This document shows positions 1 through 8,800 of a stretch of 64,000 bases of DNA, one piece after another. Source of the DNA: Phaeobacter sp. A36a-5a (GTDB lineage: Bacteria > Pseudomonadota > Alphaproteobacteria > Rhodobacterales > Rhodobacteraceae); NCBI RefSeq assembly GCF_037911135.1, contig NZ_JBBLYU010000001.1, positions 248,001 to 312,000 of the forward strand. The letters are read 5' to 3'. Position 1 is the stretch's first letter. The number at the start of each line of letters is the position of its first letter. The position numbers and the translations under genes are program-made. The notes under the pieces were generated by a model. The model saw only the letters and a list, made by a program, of their open reading frames with translations. It had not been told where the DNA came from and made no database searches.

Positions 1-595
1 TTCGGCTTGCTGCGGGGATATGTTCTTCATAGCGCCAGCGTATGCCGCCGTAGAAATCCAGCTGGCGATCAAGCGGATGGCCGGTCTGTGGATCAATGCG
101 AGCCTGTGCATAGTAGCCGGATTTATCCAGATGCGCGGTTTCCAGCGATACGCCGTTTGGTGCTGCGTCCAGATCGGCGGCATAAAGATCAACGACATAG
201 GTCAGCATGGCCGCGCGCCGCTCTTCGCCATGAAACCCCAAGAGTTCGACAACATTGCGACTCTCACAGAAGGGGTAGAACAGGTACTCTGCATTGTAGC
301 AGTAATAGAGCCAGCAACCCGGTGCGGCTCTCGCGATCACCTTGTTGATGGCCTCGATCACCGCTTCACGCGCGCTACAGTCAAAGGGCACACGGTGGAT
401 GCGCGTCTCCAGATCGTAGGGGATGTCAAAAGCGTCCGGCATAAAGGCCACAACGGTTGTAAAGCCGAGATCAAGATGGTGGCGCAGGGTGGTCGCAATC
501 TCCACCTTATCCTCGACAAAGATCAGAGCGACGGGCCCTGTTGTCAGGATCTTGTCCCCGGCGCCAAGAAACCCTTCGAGTGATGAATGCATCAT
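1..595 (-). CDS. Truncated conserved protein, possibly glycosyltransferase family 2-related
   Basis: Reading the minus strand from ATG at 595 gives an uninterrupted frame of 198 codons running off the left edge, so the C-terminus is missing. The protein starts [17 protein letters not shown] and carries [16 protein letters not shown] and [20 protein letters not shown] recall proteins of this type in Rhodobacterales annotated as glycosyltransferase family 2-like, but no DxD-type motif can be verified in the visible part, so the function is uncertain. A second in-frame ATG lies at 592. It is transcribed divergently from miaB with about 140 bp between the starts, which must hold both promoters. 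Overlapping plus-strand open frames at 7-583 have no recognisable content and are taken as its shadow. Confidence 0.7.
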   Translation of the reverse strand, partial: MMHSSLEGFLGAGDKILTTGPVALIFVEDKVEIATTLRHHLDLGFTTVVAFMPDAFDIPYDLETRIHRVPFDCSAREAVIEAINKVIARAAPGCWLYYCYNAEYLFYPFCESRNVVELLGFHGEERRAAMLTYVVDLYAADLDAAPNGVSLETAHLDKSGYYAQARIDPQTGHPLDRQLDFYGGIRWRYEEHIPAASR

Positions 596-737
596 ATCTG
601 ATTGCCTGCTGTTCTCTGCCGACTTCCCTGTCTGGCGATTGCTGCTAAAGTCGGGTAATCCGCGCGCCATTGCAAGCAGAGCCGTTTCCGGCTATGCCAC
701 GCCGCTGTTGCGACCCTCCGGTGAAAAGGTTGTCCCC

Positions 738-2060
738 ATGAGCGCCCCGAAGAAGCTGTTTATCAAGACCTATGGCTGTCAGATGAATGTCTATGACAGT
801 GAACGCATGGCCGAGGCGCTGGGCGGCGAAGGTTACGTTGAAACCAAATCGCCGGATGACGCCGACATGATCCTGCTGAACACCTGCCACATCCGGGAAA
901 AGGCGGCGGAGAAGGTCTATTCCGAACTGGGGCGCTTCAAGGGGCTGAAAGCGCAGAAGCCGGACCTGAAGATTGGCGTCGCGGGCTGCGTCGCCCAGGC
1001 CGAGGGCGAGGAGATCATGCGCCGTCAGCCGCTGGTCGATCTGGTGGTCGGCCCGCAGAGTTATCACCGGCTGCCGGAGATGGAAGCGAAGGCCCGCAAG
1101 GGGGAGAAGGTGCTGGACACCGATTTCCCCGAGGAAGACAAATTCGAGAAGCTGAAGAACCGCCCCAAAGCCAAGCGCGGCCCGACGGCGTTTCTGACCG
1201 TGCAGGAGGGCTGCGACAAGTTCTGCGCCTTCTGCGTGGTGCCCTACACCCGCGGCGCCGAAGTGTCGCGCCCGGCGGACCGCATCCTGCGCGAGGCTCA
1301 GGAATTGGTGGAGCGTGGCGTGCGCGAAATCACGCTCCTCGGCCAGAACGTGAACGCTTATCACGGTGCTGGCGCCAACGGCGACCTGACCCTGGCGCAG
1401 CTGATCTGGGAGCTGGACAAGGTCGACGGGCTGGAGCGCATCCGCTTCACCACCTCGCACCCGAATGACATGCAGGACGACCTGATCGAGGCGCATGGCA
1501 CCTGTGCCAAGCTGATGCCCTATCTGCACCTGCCGGTACAGGCGGGTTCCGACAAGATCCTCAAGCGGATGAACCGCGCACATACCGCCGAGAGGTATAT
1601 CCGCCTGATCGAGCGGATCCGCGCCGCGCGCCCAGACATCCTGATCTCAGGCGACTTCATTGTTGGCTTCCCGGAAGAAACCGAAGAGGATTTCCAGGCC
1701 ACCATGGACCTGGTGGAAGAGGTGAAATACGGCACCGCCTATTCCTTCAAATACTCCACCCGGCCTGGCACCCCGGCGGCCGAGCGTCCCCAGGTTGACC
1801 CGGCTGCGGCTGACGACCGGCTTCAGCGCCTGCAGGCCCTGCTGACCAAGCAACAGCGCGAGGTTCAGGACAGCATGGTTGGCCGCGAGGTTGGTGTTCT
1901 GTTTGAAAAGGCGGGCCGCTTCGCGGGCCAGATGGTTGGCAAATCCGATTACCTGCATGCGGTGCATGTTGCGGATTGTGATCGCGCCATCGGTGATCTT
2001 GCCCGCGTGCGGATCCTGTCCTCTGGGGCCAACTCGCTGGCGGGCGCTCTGATCGATTGA
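738..2060 (+). CDS. miaB: tRNA-2-methylthio-N6-dimethylallyladenosine synthase MiaB
   Basis: Radical-SAM methylthiotransferase that adds a 2-methylthio group to i6A37 of tRNAs reading UNN codons, in the cytoplasm. The 440 residues match the family length. The N-terminal UPF0004 domain holds the cluster cysteines in [15 protein letters not shown] and AGCVAQ. The radical-SAM cysteines are in GCDKFCAFC, followed by VVPYTRG, and a TRAM domain forms the C-terminus. The frame stays open upstream to about 423, but ATG 738 ([13 protein letters not shown]) matches the usual MiaB N-terminus. Two [4Fe-4S] clusters and two SAM molecules are used per reaction in this family. A SAM synthetase lies about 5 kb downstream. 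Identity is secure. Confidence 0.97.
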   Translation: MSAPKKLFIKTYGCQMNVYDSERMAEALGGEGYVETKSPDDADMILLNTCHIREKAAEKVYSELGRFKGLKAQKPDLKIGVAGCVAQAEGEEIMRRQPLVDLVVGPQSYHRLPEMEAKARKGEKVLDTDFPEEDKFEKLKNRPKAKRGPTAFLTVQEGCDKFCAFCVVPYTRGAEVSRPADRILREAQELVERGVREITLLGQNVNAYHGAGANGDLTLAQLIWELDKVDGLERIRFTTSHPNDMQDDLIEAHGTCAKLMPYLHLPVQAGSDKILKRMNRAHTAERYIRLIERIRAARPDILISGDFIVGFPEETEEDFQATMDLVEEVKYGTAYSFKYSTRPGTPAAERPQVDPAAADDRLQRLQALLTKQQREVQDSMVGREVGVLFEKAGRFAGQMVGKSDYLHAVHVADCDRAIGDLARVRILSSGANSLAGALID

Positions 2061-2265
2061 TCATGGGCGGGGGCGGTCGCGCAGCCGATAGCGCCCCCAG
2101 CGCGACATGGCGTCGTGAAACTTCTGATTTCCTTAAGCAAATGATTGCAATTTGCGTTCTATACCTGCGAATATCACGGTAACGGCCCGCACAAAGCCTG
2201 CGTGGCCGCAAGAATGACGCCTGCGAATGACTGGTGTAAGGGGGATATTGGGTGTGTTGAAACCA

Positions 2266-2817
2266 ATGAGGAAACAACTCTGCGGACTCGTGGCCACCGT
2301 TGTCGCGACTGTCGGCTTGAATGTGGGCGCTTTGCTGGCGCAGGACGCCGGTGTGATCGGTCAAAGCTATATTCCAACCATCTGGGTTGATCCCGACGGT
2401 TGCGAGCATTGGGTGATGGACGATGGCGCCGAAGGCTTTATGACACCCCATGTCACGCGAGACGGGAAACCGGTTTGCCGTCGGGGCAATATCTGCGGCG
2501 TGATGCCCAGCGATCAGTTCTTTGCCACCAACAGGCATCACATCAGCGCCGCCGGGCAACAGCGCCTGCGCGAGTTTTTCCAGTCCGCGAATGCCCGATC
2601 CTTCATCATCACGGGCCATACCGACAGTCGCGCATCAGATGAATATAACATGCGGCTGTCTCAGCGCCGTGCCGATGCGGTCGCAAAAGTCGGCCAATCG
2701 GTTGGCGCCCGCATCCTTGAGGCGCGGGGCTATGGCGAGCGTGATCCGCGCGTGCCGAACGACTCGGCCGTGAATATGGCGCAGAACCGTCGCGTCGAAA
2801 TTATCTGCCTGCGCTGA
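2266..2817 (+). CDS. OmpA-family (peptidoglycan-binding) exported protein
   Basis: A signal peptide (MRKQLCGLVATVVATVG, likely cut after GALLA) precedes a short cysteine-containing module, IWVDPDGCEHWVMDDGAEGF, and a C-terminal OmpA-like domain with the hallmark TGHTDSRASDEYNMRLSQRR and NRRVEI. Such domains bind diaminopimelate peptidoglycan in the periplasm. No beta-barrel is present, so it is probably a soluble or anchored cell-wall protein. The start is uncertain: GTG 2254 is preceded by AGGGGG at 2239-2244, and ATG 2266 and ATG 2227 are also in frame; I chose the one giving a clean signal peptide. The next gene begins 11 nt downstream and carries the same cysteine module, so the two probably form an operon. 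Confidence 0.85.
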   Translation: MRKQLCGLVATVVATVGLNVGALLAQDAGVIGQSYIPTIWVDPDGCEHWVMDDGAEGFMTPHVTRDGKPVCRRGNICGVMPSDQFFATNRHHISAAGQQRLREFFQSANARSFIITGHTDSRASDEYNMRLSQRRADAVAKVGQSVGARILEARGYGERDPRVPNDSAVNMAQNRRVEIICLR

Positions 2818-2828
2818 GGAGCATCGTT

Positions 2829-3125
2829 ATGTCATTCACCAGAACAGCGCTTCTTGCGTCCTTGGCGATCGGTCTGTCTGCCTGTGGCGACAAGGTCGAC
2901 AAAACCGTGGATCGTGGTTTTGACAGCAAGGATCTGTCTCAGCTGAAGGCGGGGATTTGGGTTGATCCGACCGGCTGCGATCATTGGATCATTGACGACG
3001 GGGTCGAAGGTTACCTGTCGCAACGGCTGGCGCCGGATGGCCGCCCGGTCTGTTCCGGCGTCGCCCCTCCGAATACGGCGGTTGGTCCGTTCAAATCCGG
3101 GTCCAGCATCGAGGACCCGATTTGA
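2829..3125 (+). CDS. Small lipoprotein sharing a module with the upstream OmpA-like protein
   Basis: The 98-residue product has a lipoprotein signal peptide with lipobox LSAC (Cys20), so it should be lipidated and membrane anchored. Residues around 42-74 (IWVDPTGCDHWIIDDGVEGY, then PDGRPVC) closely parallel the upstream protein's IWVDPDGCEHWVMDDGAEGF and RDGKPVC, including both cysteines, which could form a disulfide. It follows the OmpA-like gene by 11 nt with GAGGAGC as ribosome site. The shared module suggests duplication of an N-terminal unit, one copy on a lipid anchor and one on a peptidoglycan-binding domain. I do not recognise a named family. Confidence 0.8.
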   Translation: MSFTRTALLASLAIGLSACGDKVDKTVDRGFDSKDLSQLKAGIWVDPTGCDHWIIDDGVEGYLSQRLAPDGRPVCSGVAPPNTAVGPFKSGSSIEDPI

Positions 3126-3278
3126 CGGGATTTCGTTACCACTGCAAACAACTGCCTATTGGCCGTCCTTTTCGGGCGGCCATTTTGTTTCAATCGCGTG
3201 AAATTGCCGACGCGTAGCTTGCGCCGGGGCGACCGGAGAGGCACACTGAAAGAGCAACGTCAAAGACAGGAGACCGGA

Positions 3279-4286
3279 TTGGCCATTGGCACTTTGACCC
3301 CATCGCATGAGCAGGATTCCTCACATGAGGCGCTGCTCGAATTTCCTGATAACCGACTGCTGATTGATCTGTGCGGTGAATACGACCGCAATCTCGCGAT
3401 GCTCGAGCAGACGCTTGGTGTTCAGATTGTCCGGCGCGGCAACCAGCTTTCGGTGCTGGGCGAAGAAGCTGCGCGCGATCAGGCCGCGGCGGTTCTGGCA
3501 GCGCTATATGACCGGTTGGAAACCGGCCGCAGTGTTGAGGCCGGCGATATTGACCGTGAATTGCGGATGGGACAGGAGCAGGTCGCCGACCCCGGCAGCC
3601 AGCTGGAGATGTTCCGGGGCGGCAAGGTTGAGATCAAGACGCGTAAGAAACTCGTCGAGCCACGTACCGACGCTCAGAAAGCCTATGTCCAGTCGCTGTT
3701 CGAACATGAGCTTGCCTTTGGGATCGGTCCGGCTGGCACCGGCAAAACCTATCTTGCTGTTGCTGTTGGCGTGAGCATGTTCATTACCGGGCATGTCGAC
3801 AAGATCATCCTCAGCCGCCCTGCGGTGGAGGCGGGCGAGAAGCTCGGCTATCTGCCCGGCGACATGAAAGATAAGGTCGATCCCTATATGCAGCCGCTCT
3901 ATGACGCGCTGAATGATTTCCTACCCGGCAAACAGTTGGCGAAGCTGCTGGAAGAAAAACAGATCGAGATCGCGCCGCTGGCCTTTATGCGGGGGCGTAC
4001 GCTATCCAATGCTTTTGTGGTGCTGGATGAGGCGCAGAATGCCACCACCATGCAGATGAAGATGTTCCTGACACGTTTAGGTGAGGGATCGCGCATGGTC
4101 ATCACCGGCGACCGCAGCCAAGTTGACCTGCCGCGCGGCGTGGCGTCGGGGCTGGCGGATGCGGAACGTCTGCTGAGCAAAATCCCCAAGGTGAGCTTTA
4201 ACTACTTCACATCACGTGACGTGGTGCGACATCCGCTTGTGGCGGCCATCATCGAGGCCTATGAGGCGGATGAGAAATCCGCCTGA
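3279..4286 (+). CDS. PhoH family ATPase
   Basis: Cytoplasmic PhoH/YbeZ-type ATPase. The 335 residues contain a Walker A motif (GPAGTGKTYLAV, about residue 151) and a DEAQNATTMQMKMFLTR segment as Walker B. The family is linked to RNA metabolism and ribosome maturation, and its gene is usually beside ybeY, as here. The frame is open further upstream, but TTG 3279 (giving MAIGTLTPSHEQ) is preceded by ACAGGAGA at a good distance, so I take the non-ATG start. A 127-nt gap separates it from ybeY. Confidence 0.93.
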   Translation: MAIGTLTPSHEQDSSHEALLEFPDNRLLIDLCGEYDRNLAMLEQTLGVQIVRRGNQLSVLGEEAARDQAAAVLAALYDRLETGRSVEAGDIDRELRMGQEQVADPGSQLEMFRGGKVEIKTRKKLVEPRTDAQKAYVQSLFEHELAFGIGPAGTGKTYLAVAVGVSMFITGHVDKIILSRPAVEAGEKLGYLPGDMKDKVDPYMQPLYDALNDFLPGKQLAKLLEEKQIEIAPLAFMRGRTLSNAFVVLDEAQNATTMQMKMFLTRLGEGSRMVITGDRSQVDLPRGVASGLADAERLLSKIPKVSFNYFTSRDVVRHPLVAAIIEAYEADEKSA

Positions 4287-4413
4287 ACCAGCCTTCGGTT
4301 GCTGAACGAGGGGGATGCAAATTCATATTGGGTTGGGGCCTTCATGGAAAACCACCCAAGAAACGCCCTCCCGGACCTGTCGGAACGGGCTGCCTTGGCA
4401 TTGAGACTGGACT

Positions 4414-4944
4414 ATGACTCTCGACATCTCCATTGAAGACGCTCGCTGGCAGGACATCGGCTTGTCAGCGCATGCCGAGCAGGCCGTTGATGCGGTGCTG
4501 TCGCATTTCAATCTCGATCCGGAAGACTGCGAACTATCCCTGCTGGCCTGCAATGATGCGCGGATCATGGAATTGAACACTGAGTTCCGTCAGAAGGCCA
4601 AGCCGACAAATGTGCTCAGCTGGCCAGCTGAGGAACTTGCCGCCGAGGAACCGGGGGGTGATCCGCTGCGACCCGAGGCGGATTTTACCGGCGAAATACC
4701 GCTCGGCGACATTGCGATTGCCTATGAGACCTGCGCAGGCGAGGCCGAGGCCGCTGGCAAGCCATTGGCCGACCATTTGCGTCATCTGATCGTTCACGGA
4801 GTGTTGCATCTTTTGGGTTACGATCACATTCGTGACCCGGACGCCACTTTGATGGAAGGTCTTGAGGTGGAGATACTTGGCAAAATGGGTATCGATGACC
4901 CATATACATTGGATGACAGCCCCAATCACGGGCGTATCGGATAG
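4414..4944 (+). CDS. ybeY: Endoribonuclease YbeY (rRNA maturation factor)
   Basis: Single-strand endoribonuclease acting in 16S rRNA 3'-end maturation and 70S quality control. The family metal-binding motif is present near the C-terminus as HLIVHGVLHLLGYDH, with its three zinc-ligand histidines, and LNTEFRQKAKPTNVLSW is typical of the core. The 176 residues fit the family. It lies between phoH and a CorC-like gene (5 nt gap downstream), the conserved phoH-ybeY-corC-lnt order of many Proteobacteria, and is probably co-transcribed with corC and lnt. Confidence 0.96.
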   Translation: MTLDISIEDARWQDIGLSAHAEQAVDAVLSHFNLDPEDCELSLLACNDARIMELNTEFRQKAKPTNVLSWPAEELAAEEPGGDPLRPEADFTGEIPLGDIAIAYETCAGEAEAAGKPLADHLRHLIVHGVLHLLGYDHIRDPDATLMEGLEVEILGKMGIDDPYTLDDSPNHGRIG

Positions 4945-4949
4945 GAACG

Positions 4950-5849
4950 ATGGACGATATAGACGGAAGTTCTAACGCAGCGCAGGGCGCGCTGGAGAAC
5001 AAGGACAGCGCTGGCGACACCGCAGCGGCTGGACAATCGACGGGGTTTCTGGGGCGTATTTTCAGCTCCTTTACTCCGACCGAAAGCGAGGAAGACGTGG
5101 ATTCCGGACCGGAAACACGCCTGGCGAACCAGCCGCACGGGATGATCAATCTGCGGCGTTTGCGGGTCGAGGACGTTGCCATTCCCGCAGCGGAAATCGT
5201 GGCAATCCCGGCCTCGACTCCGAAAGATGAACTTGTTCAGGTCTTCCGCGAAAGCGGTTTTACCCGCATCCCCGTCTACGAGGGCACGCTGGATACACCC
5301 ATCGGCTTTGTCCACCTCAAGGACTTTGCCCTGATGCACGGTTTCAACGGCACCGATGCCGATTTCGCGCTGGACGCTATGGTGCGTCCTTTGCTGTTTG
5401 TCCCGCCGTCCATGACGATTGGCGTTCTGCTGACAAAAATGCAGGCAGAGCGTCGCCACATGGCGTTGGTGATTGATGAATATGGCGGCGTTGATGGTTT
5501 GCTGACCATCGAAGACCTGATCGAGCAGGTTGTCGGCGAAATTGAGGACGAACATGACGCGGGCGAAGATCAGACCTGGTTCCGTGAGAAACAGGGCTGT
5601 TATGTCGCGCAGGCACGTACCCCGCTGGATGAGTTCGAGAATGAAATCGGTCGGTCGCTGACCAGTCACGATGACGTCGACGGCGAGGAGATCGATTCCC
5701 TTGGCGGTCTGGTCTTCATGCTGTCAGGACGCGTCCCTGCACGGGGTGAGGTCATCCAGCATCCCGACGGGCCTGAGTTCGAGGTTATGGACGCCGACCC
5801 GCGCCGGATCAAACGCCTGCGGGTGCGGTTGCCCGATTGTTCGGGATGA
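4950..5849 (+). CDS. CorC/HlyC-type CBS-domain protein
   Basis: Soluble 299-residue protein with an acidic, low-complexity N-terminus, two CBS domains (from about residue 75, MVRPLL between them, ending at EDLIEQVVGEI) and a C-terminal CorC_HlyC domain (about 215-295). It lacks the DUF21 membrane domain of larger hemolysin-C homologues. CorC was linked to cobalt/magnesium efflux; the biochemical role remains unclear, and CBS pairs often bind adenine nucleotides. Its stop overlaps the lnt start as ATGA (5846-5849), implying translational coupling. Confidence 0.92.
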   Translation: MDDIDGSSNAAQGALENKDSAGDTAAAGQSTGFLGRIFSSFTPTESEEDVDSGPETRLANQPHGMINLRRLRVEDVAIPAAEIVAIPASTPKDELVQVFRESGFTRIPVYEGTLDTPIGFVHLKDFALMHGFNGTDADFALDAMVRPLLFVPPSMTIGVLLTKMQAERRHMALVIDEYGGVDGLLTIEDLIEQVVGEIEDEHDAGEDQTWFREKQGCYVAQARTPLDEFENEIGRSLTSHDDVDGEEIDSLGGLVFMLSGRVPARGEVIQHPDGPEFEVMDADPRRIKRLRVRLPDCSG

Positions 5850-7357
5850 TTGCTGCGGTCCGGCGGTATGTCGGGCTGCGGCCGGTCATTCTGCCATTGG
5901 TGACGGCGGTTGCTGCGGGTGGTCTTCTGGCCTTCGCGCTTGCACCGTTCCATATGCTCTGGCTGGCTCCGTTCTGCCTGGGCGCAGTGGGATATCAACT
6001 GCTTCAGCTTTCGACCTCCCGGCAGGGCGCACTTTTCGGCTGGCTTCTGGGGACGGCCTATTTTTCCGTCGGCATGATCTGGATCTACGAGCCGTTTCAG
6101 ATTGATGCAGAACGCTACGCCTGGATGGCGCCCTTTGCCGTCGTCGGTCTTGCCGCCGGATTGGCGCTGTTTTGGGCCCTGGCGTTCGGTTTGGCTGTTC
6201 GGCTCAGGCGCGGTGGCCACCGGATCGTCCTGCTGATTGCCGCGCTGTCGCTTGCCGAGTTTGCGCGGGCCTATGTCCTCACTGGGCTGCCCTGGGCAGC
6301 GTTCGGGCAATTCTGGATTGATACGCCTGCCGCAGGGCTGCTGCCCTGGATCGGGCCACATGGTCTAGCCTTCTTCACCCTCGTCGCGACTGTACCGCTA
6401 GGGCTGATATCGCGTCGTCCGGTCGTTGCGCTGCTGCCCCTGCTGCTTGTCGGTGGGGCTATCCTGCTGATGCCGCAGCAGCCCTCTGCCATGCTGACGG
6501 GTAAGATTATTCGTCTCGTTCAGCCCAATGCGCCGCAGGACGAGAAATGGCACCCGGATCTGCGCTGGTCGTTTGTTGATCGCCAGCTGGACTATTCGCG
6601 CGCGCCAGCTCGCAGCGGACAGCCGGTCGATCTGATTGTCTGGCCTGAAACAGCCGTTCCGTTGATGCTGAATTATGCGGATGACGTGTTGAGCGAGATT
6701 GCGGATGCGGCTGGAACCACTCCAGTTCTGCTGGGCATCCAGCGCCGGGACGAGGGCCGCTATTACAATTCAGCAATCGTGCTGGATGGCGATGGTAACG
6801 TTGGCCAGATCTACGACAAGGCGCATCTGGTTCCCTTTGGTGAGTATATTCCAGCTGGCAATCTGATGGCGCGTTTTGGCGTCCATGGGTTCGCCTCTCA
6901 GACCGGGGCAGGTTACGCACCGGGGCCGGGACCGCGGCTGTTGGATCTGCCGGTCGGCAAAGCGCTGCCACTGATCTGCTACGAAGCGGTTTTCCCACAG
7001 GATGTGAACGGGGCACCGGACCGGGCTGATCTGCTGATTCAGATCACCAATGATGCCTGGTTTGGCACCTATTCCGGTCCGTATCAGCATCTGGTCCAGG
7101 CGCGGATGCGTGCTATTGAGCAGGGGCTGCCCATGGTGCGGGTTGCCAATACCGGCATCTCGGCAATGATTGATCCACATGGCCGCGTCCTGGATGCGCT
7201 GCCTTTGGGGGAGGCCGGCTATCTGGACGCAGCCCTGCCTGCGCCGCTGCCGCCTACGCTCTATTCGCGGACCGGTGACCTGCCAGTGTTTCTCGGCTGC
7301 ATCCTCCTCGGCGGGTTGGCGCTGCGACGCAGAACCACAGTTGCGCGCGGGTCATAG
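5846..7357 (+). CDS. lnt: Apolipoprotein N-acyltransferase Lnt
   Basis: Inner-membrane enzyme adding the third acyl chain to the N-terminal cysteine of lipoproteins. The N-terminal half is strongly hydrophobic with several membrane spans. The periplasmic nitrilase-like domain shows the Glu-Lys-Cys triad: VWPETAVP, KAHLVPFGEY and LICYEAVF. A final membrane segment (FLGCILLGGLAL) precedes a basic tail. ATG 5846 overlaps the corC stop by four bases; TTG 5837 is an in-frame alternative. At 503 residues the length is normal. Its substrates include lipoproteins such as the one at 2829-3125. Confidence 0.95.
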   Translation: MIAAVRRYVGLRPVILPLVTAVAAGGLLAFALAPFHMLWLAPFCLGAVGYQLLQLSTSRQGALFGWLLGTAYFSVGMIWIYEPFQIDAERYAWMAPFAVVGLAAGLALFWALAFGLAVRLRRGGHRIVLLIAALSLAEFARAYVLTGLPWAAFGQFWIDTPAAGLLPWIGPHGLAFFTLVATVPLGLISRRPVVALLPLLLVGGAILLMPQQPSAMLTGKIIRLVQPNAPQDEKWHPDLRWSFVDRQLDYSRAPARSGQPVDLIVWPETAVPLMLNYADDVLSEIADAAGTTPVLLGIQRRDEGRYYNSAIVLDGDGNVGQIYDKAHLVPFGEYIPAGNLMARFGVHGFASQTGAGYAPGPGPRLLDLPVGKALPLICYEAVFPQDVNGAPDRADLLIQITNDAWFGTYSGPYQHLVQARMRAIEQGLPMVRVANTGISAMIDPHGRVLDALPLGEAGYLDAALPAPLPPTLYSRTGDLPVFLGCILLGGLALRRRTTVARGS

Positions 7358-7421
7358 CTGCTTAACCTCTCGGCTTTATAGATTGACGACACACGTCTCC
7401 CCGCGTACTGCGGATCGATTA

Positions 7422-7468
7422 CTGCCACAACGGCTTCCTGGCGTGGCAGGCTAAACCCAACGGAGCAC
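7422..7468 (+). promoter_or_regulatory. SAM/SAH riboswitch of metK
   Basis: A 7-bp stem CTGCCAC (7422-7428) / GTGGCAG (7443-7449) encloses the loop AACGGCTTCCTGGC, and CGGAGCA follows at 7461-7467, just before the metK ATG. This matches what I know of the SAM/SAH riboswitch consensus, in which the loop CUUCC pairs with the GGAGC ribosome-binding site as a pseudoknot. Ligand binding would hide the metK ribosome site, giving feedback by S-adenosylmethionine. The class is known from Rhodobacterales, almost always before metK. It is distinct from SAM-II. Confidence 0.92.
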
Positions 7469-7473
7469 CTTTC

Positions 7474-8655
7474 ATGACCCGCACGAACTACACCTTCACC
7501 TCGGAATCGGTTTCCGAGGGCCATCCGGATAAGGTCTGTGACCGTATCTCGGACGCTGTTCTTGACGCCTTTCTGAGCGAAGAGCCTGAGGCCCGCGTTG
7601 CGGCCGAAACCTTTGCTACCACCAATCGCGTGGTGATCGGGGGGGAAGTGGGTTTGTCGGATCAGGACAAACTGCACGACTACATGGGCCGGATCGACGA
7701 AATCGCCCGCGCCTGTATCAAAGACATCGGCTACGAGCAGGACAAGTTTCACCACGAAACCGTCGAAATCACCAATCTGCTGCACGAGCAGTCTGCCCAT
7801 ATCGCACAGGGTGTTGATGCGGCCGCCGACAAGGAAGAGGGTGCCGGCGATCAAGGCATCATGTTTGGCTTTGCCACGAATGAGACCCCAGCGCTGATGC
7901 CGGCCCCGATCCAGTACAGCCATGCGATCCTGCGCCGGCTTGCGGAAGTGCGCAAGAATGGCTCCGAGCCGACGCTTGGCCCGGACGCAAAATCGCAGCT
8001 GTCGGTGGTCTATGAAAACGGCAAACCCACACGCGTCAGCTCATTGGTTCTGTCGACACAGCATCTCGATGAAACGCTGACCTCCAACGATATCCGTGCC
8101 ATCGTCGAGCCTTATATCCGCGAAACCCTGCCGGATGGCTGGCTGACGGATGAGACGGTATGGCACGTCAACCCGACGGGAAAATTCGTCATCGGCGGAC
8201 CGGATGGGGATGCGGGGCTGACCGGTCGCAAGATTATCGTGGATACCTACGGTGGTGCGGCGCCTCATGGCGGCGGCGCGTTTTCCGGCAAGGATCCGAC
8301 CAAGGTCGACCGTTCGGCCGCCTATGCCGCGCGCTATCTGGCCAAGAACGTCGTCGCTGCGGGCCTCGCCGATAAATGTACAATCCAGTTGTCCTATGCG
8401 ATCGGCGTGGCCAAGCCGCTGTCGATCTATGCGGATACCCACGGCACCGGCGATGTTGATGCGGCCCGGATCGAGGCGGCCATTGATCAGATAATGGACC
8501 TCACGCCTCGTGGCATTCGTCATCACCTCGGCTTGAACAAACCGATCTACGAGCGAACAGCGGCTTATGGGCATTTTGGCCGTGAGCCTGACACAGATGG
8601 CGGGTTCAGCTGGGAGCGCACCGATCTGGTCGACGCGCTGACAAAAGCGATCTGA
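7474..8655 (+). CDS. metK: S-adenosylmethionine synthetase
   Basis: Makes SAM from methionine and ATP in the cytoplasm; active as a tetramer. The 393 residues begin with the diagnostic [20 protein letters not shown] and contain [13 protein letters not shown] and [19 protein letters not shown], the ATP/phosphate and metal-binding segments. The ATG lies six bases after the riboswitch GGAGCA, so translation initiation is under direct ligand control. A terminator follows at 8684-8710, making metK a single-gene unit apart from possible read-through from lnt. Products feed MiaB and TrmB, also encoded here. Confidence 0.98.
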   Translation: MTRTNYTFTSESVSEGHPDKVCDRISDAVLDAFLSEEPEARVAAETFATTNRVVIGGEVGLSDQDKLHDYMGRIDEIARACIKDIGYEQDKFHHETVEITNLLHEQSAHIAQGVDAAADKEEGAGDQGIMFGFATNETPALMPAPIQYSHAILRRLAEVRKNGSEPTLGPDAKSQLSVVYENGKPTRVSSLVLSTQHLDETLTSNDIRAIVEPYIRETLPDGWLTDETVWHVNPTGKFVIGGPDGDAGLTGRKIIVDTYGGAAPHGGGAFSGKDPTKVDRSAAYAARYLAKNVVAAGLADKCTIQLSYAIGVAKPLSIYADTHGTGDVDAARIEAAIDQIMDLTPRGIRHHLGLNKPIYERTAAYGHFGREPDTDGGFSWERTDLVDALTKAI

Positions 8656-8683
8656 CGCCATTAGGCGATGAGACAAATACGAC

Positions 8684-8710
8684 AAAGGCGGGGAAGTCCC
8701 CGCCTTTTTT
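8684..8710 (+). terminator. Rho-independent terminator of metK
   Basis: The inverted repeat AAGGCGGGG / CCCCGCCTT with a four-base loop is followed by a T run ending at 8710. Confidence 0.93.
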
Positions 8711-8800
8711 CATCCGGCCGTAGCCGCTCATAACGGCCTTGGCAAAAGACGTGGAAGATCGGGCGCTTTGCTGGCAATATAGCTGTGAACCCGGATCTAC

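Noticed and set aside
7422-7468. SAM-II riboswitch as an alternative for the metK leader
   Set aside because: The sequence lacks the SAM-II core and instead fits the short hairpin plus GGAGC pseudoknot of the SAM/SAH class, which is the one tied to metK in Rhodobacterales.
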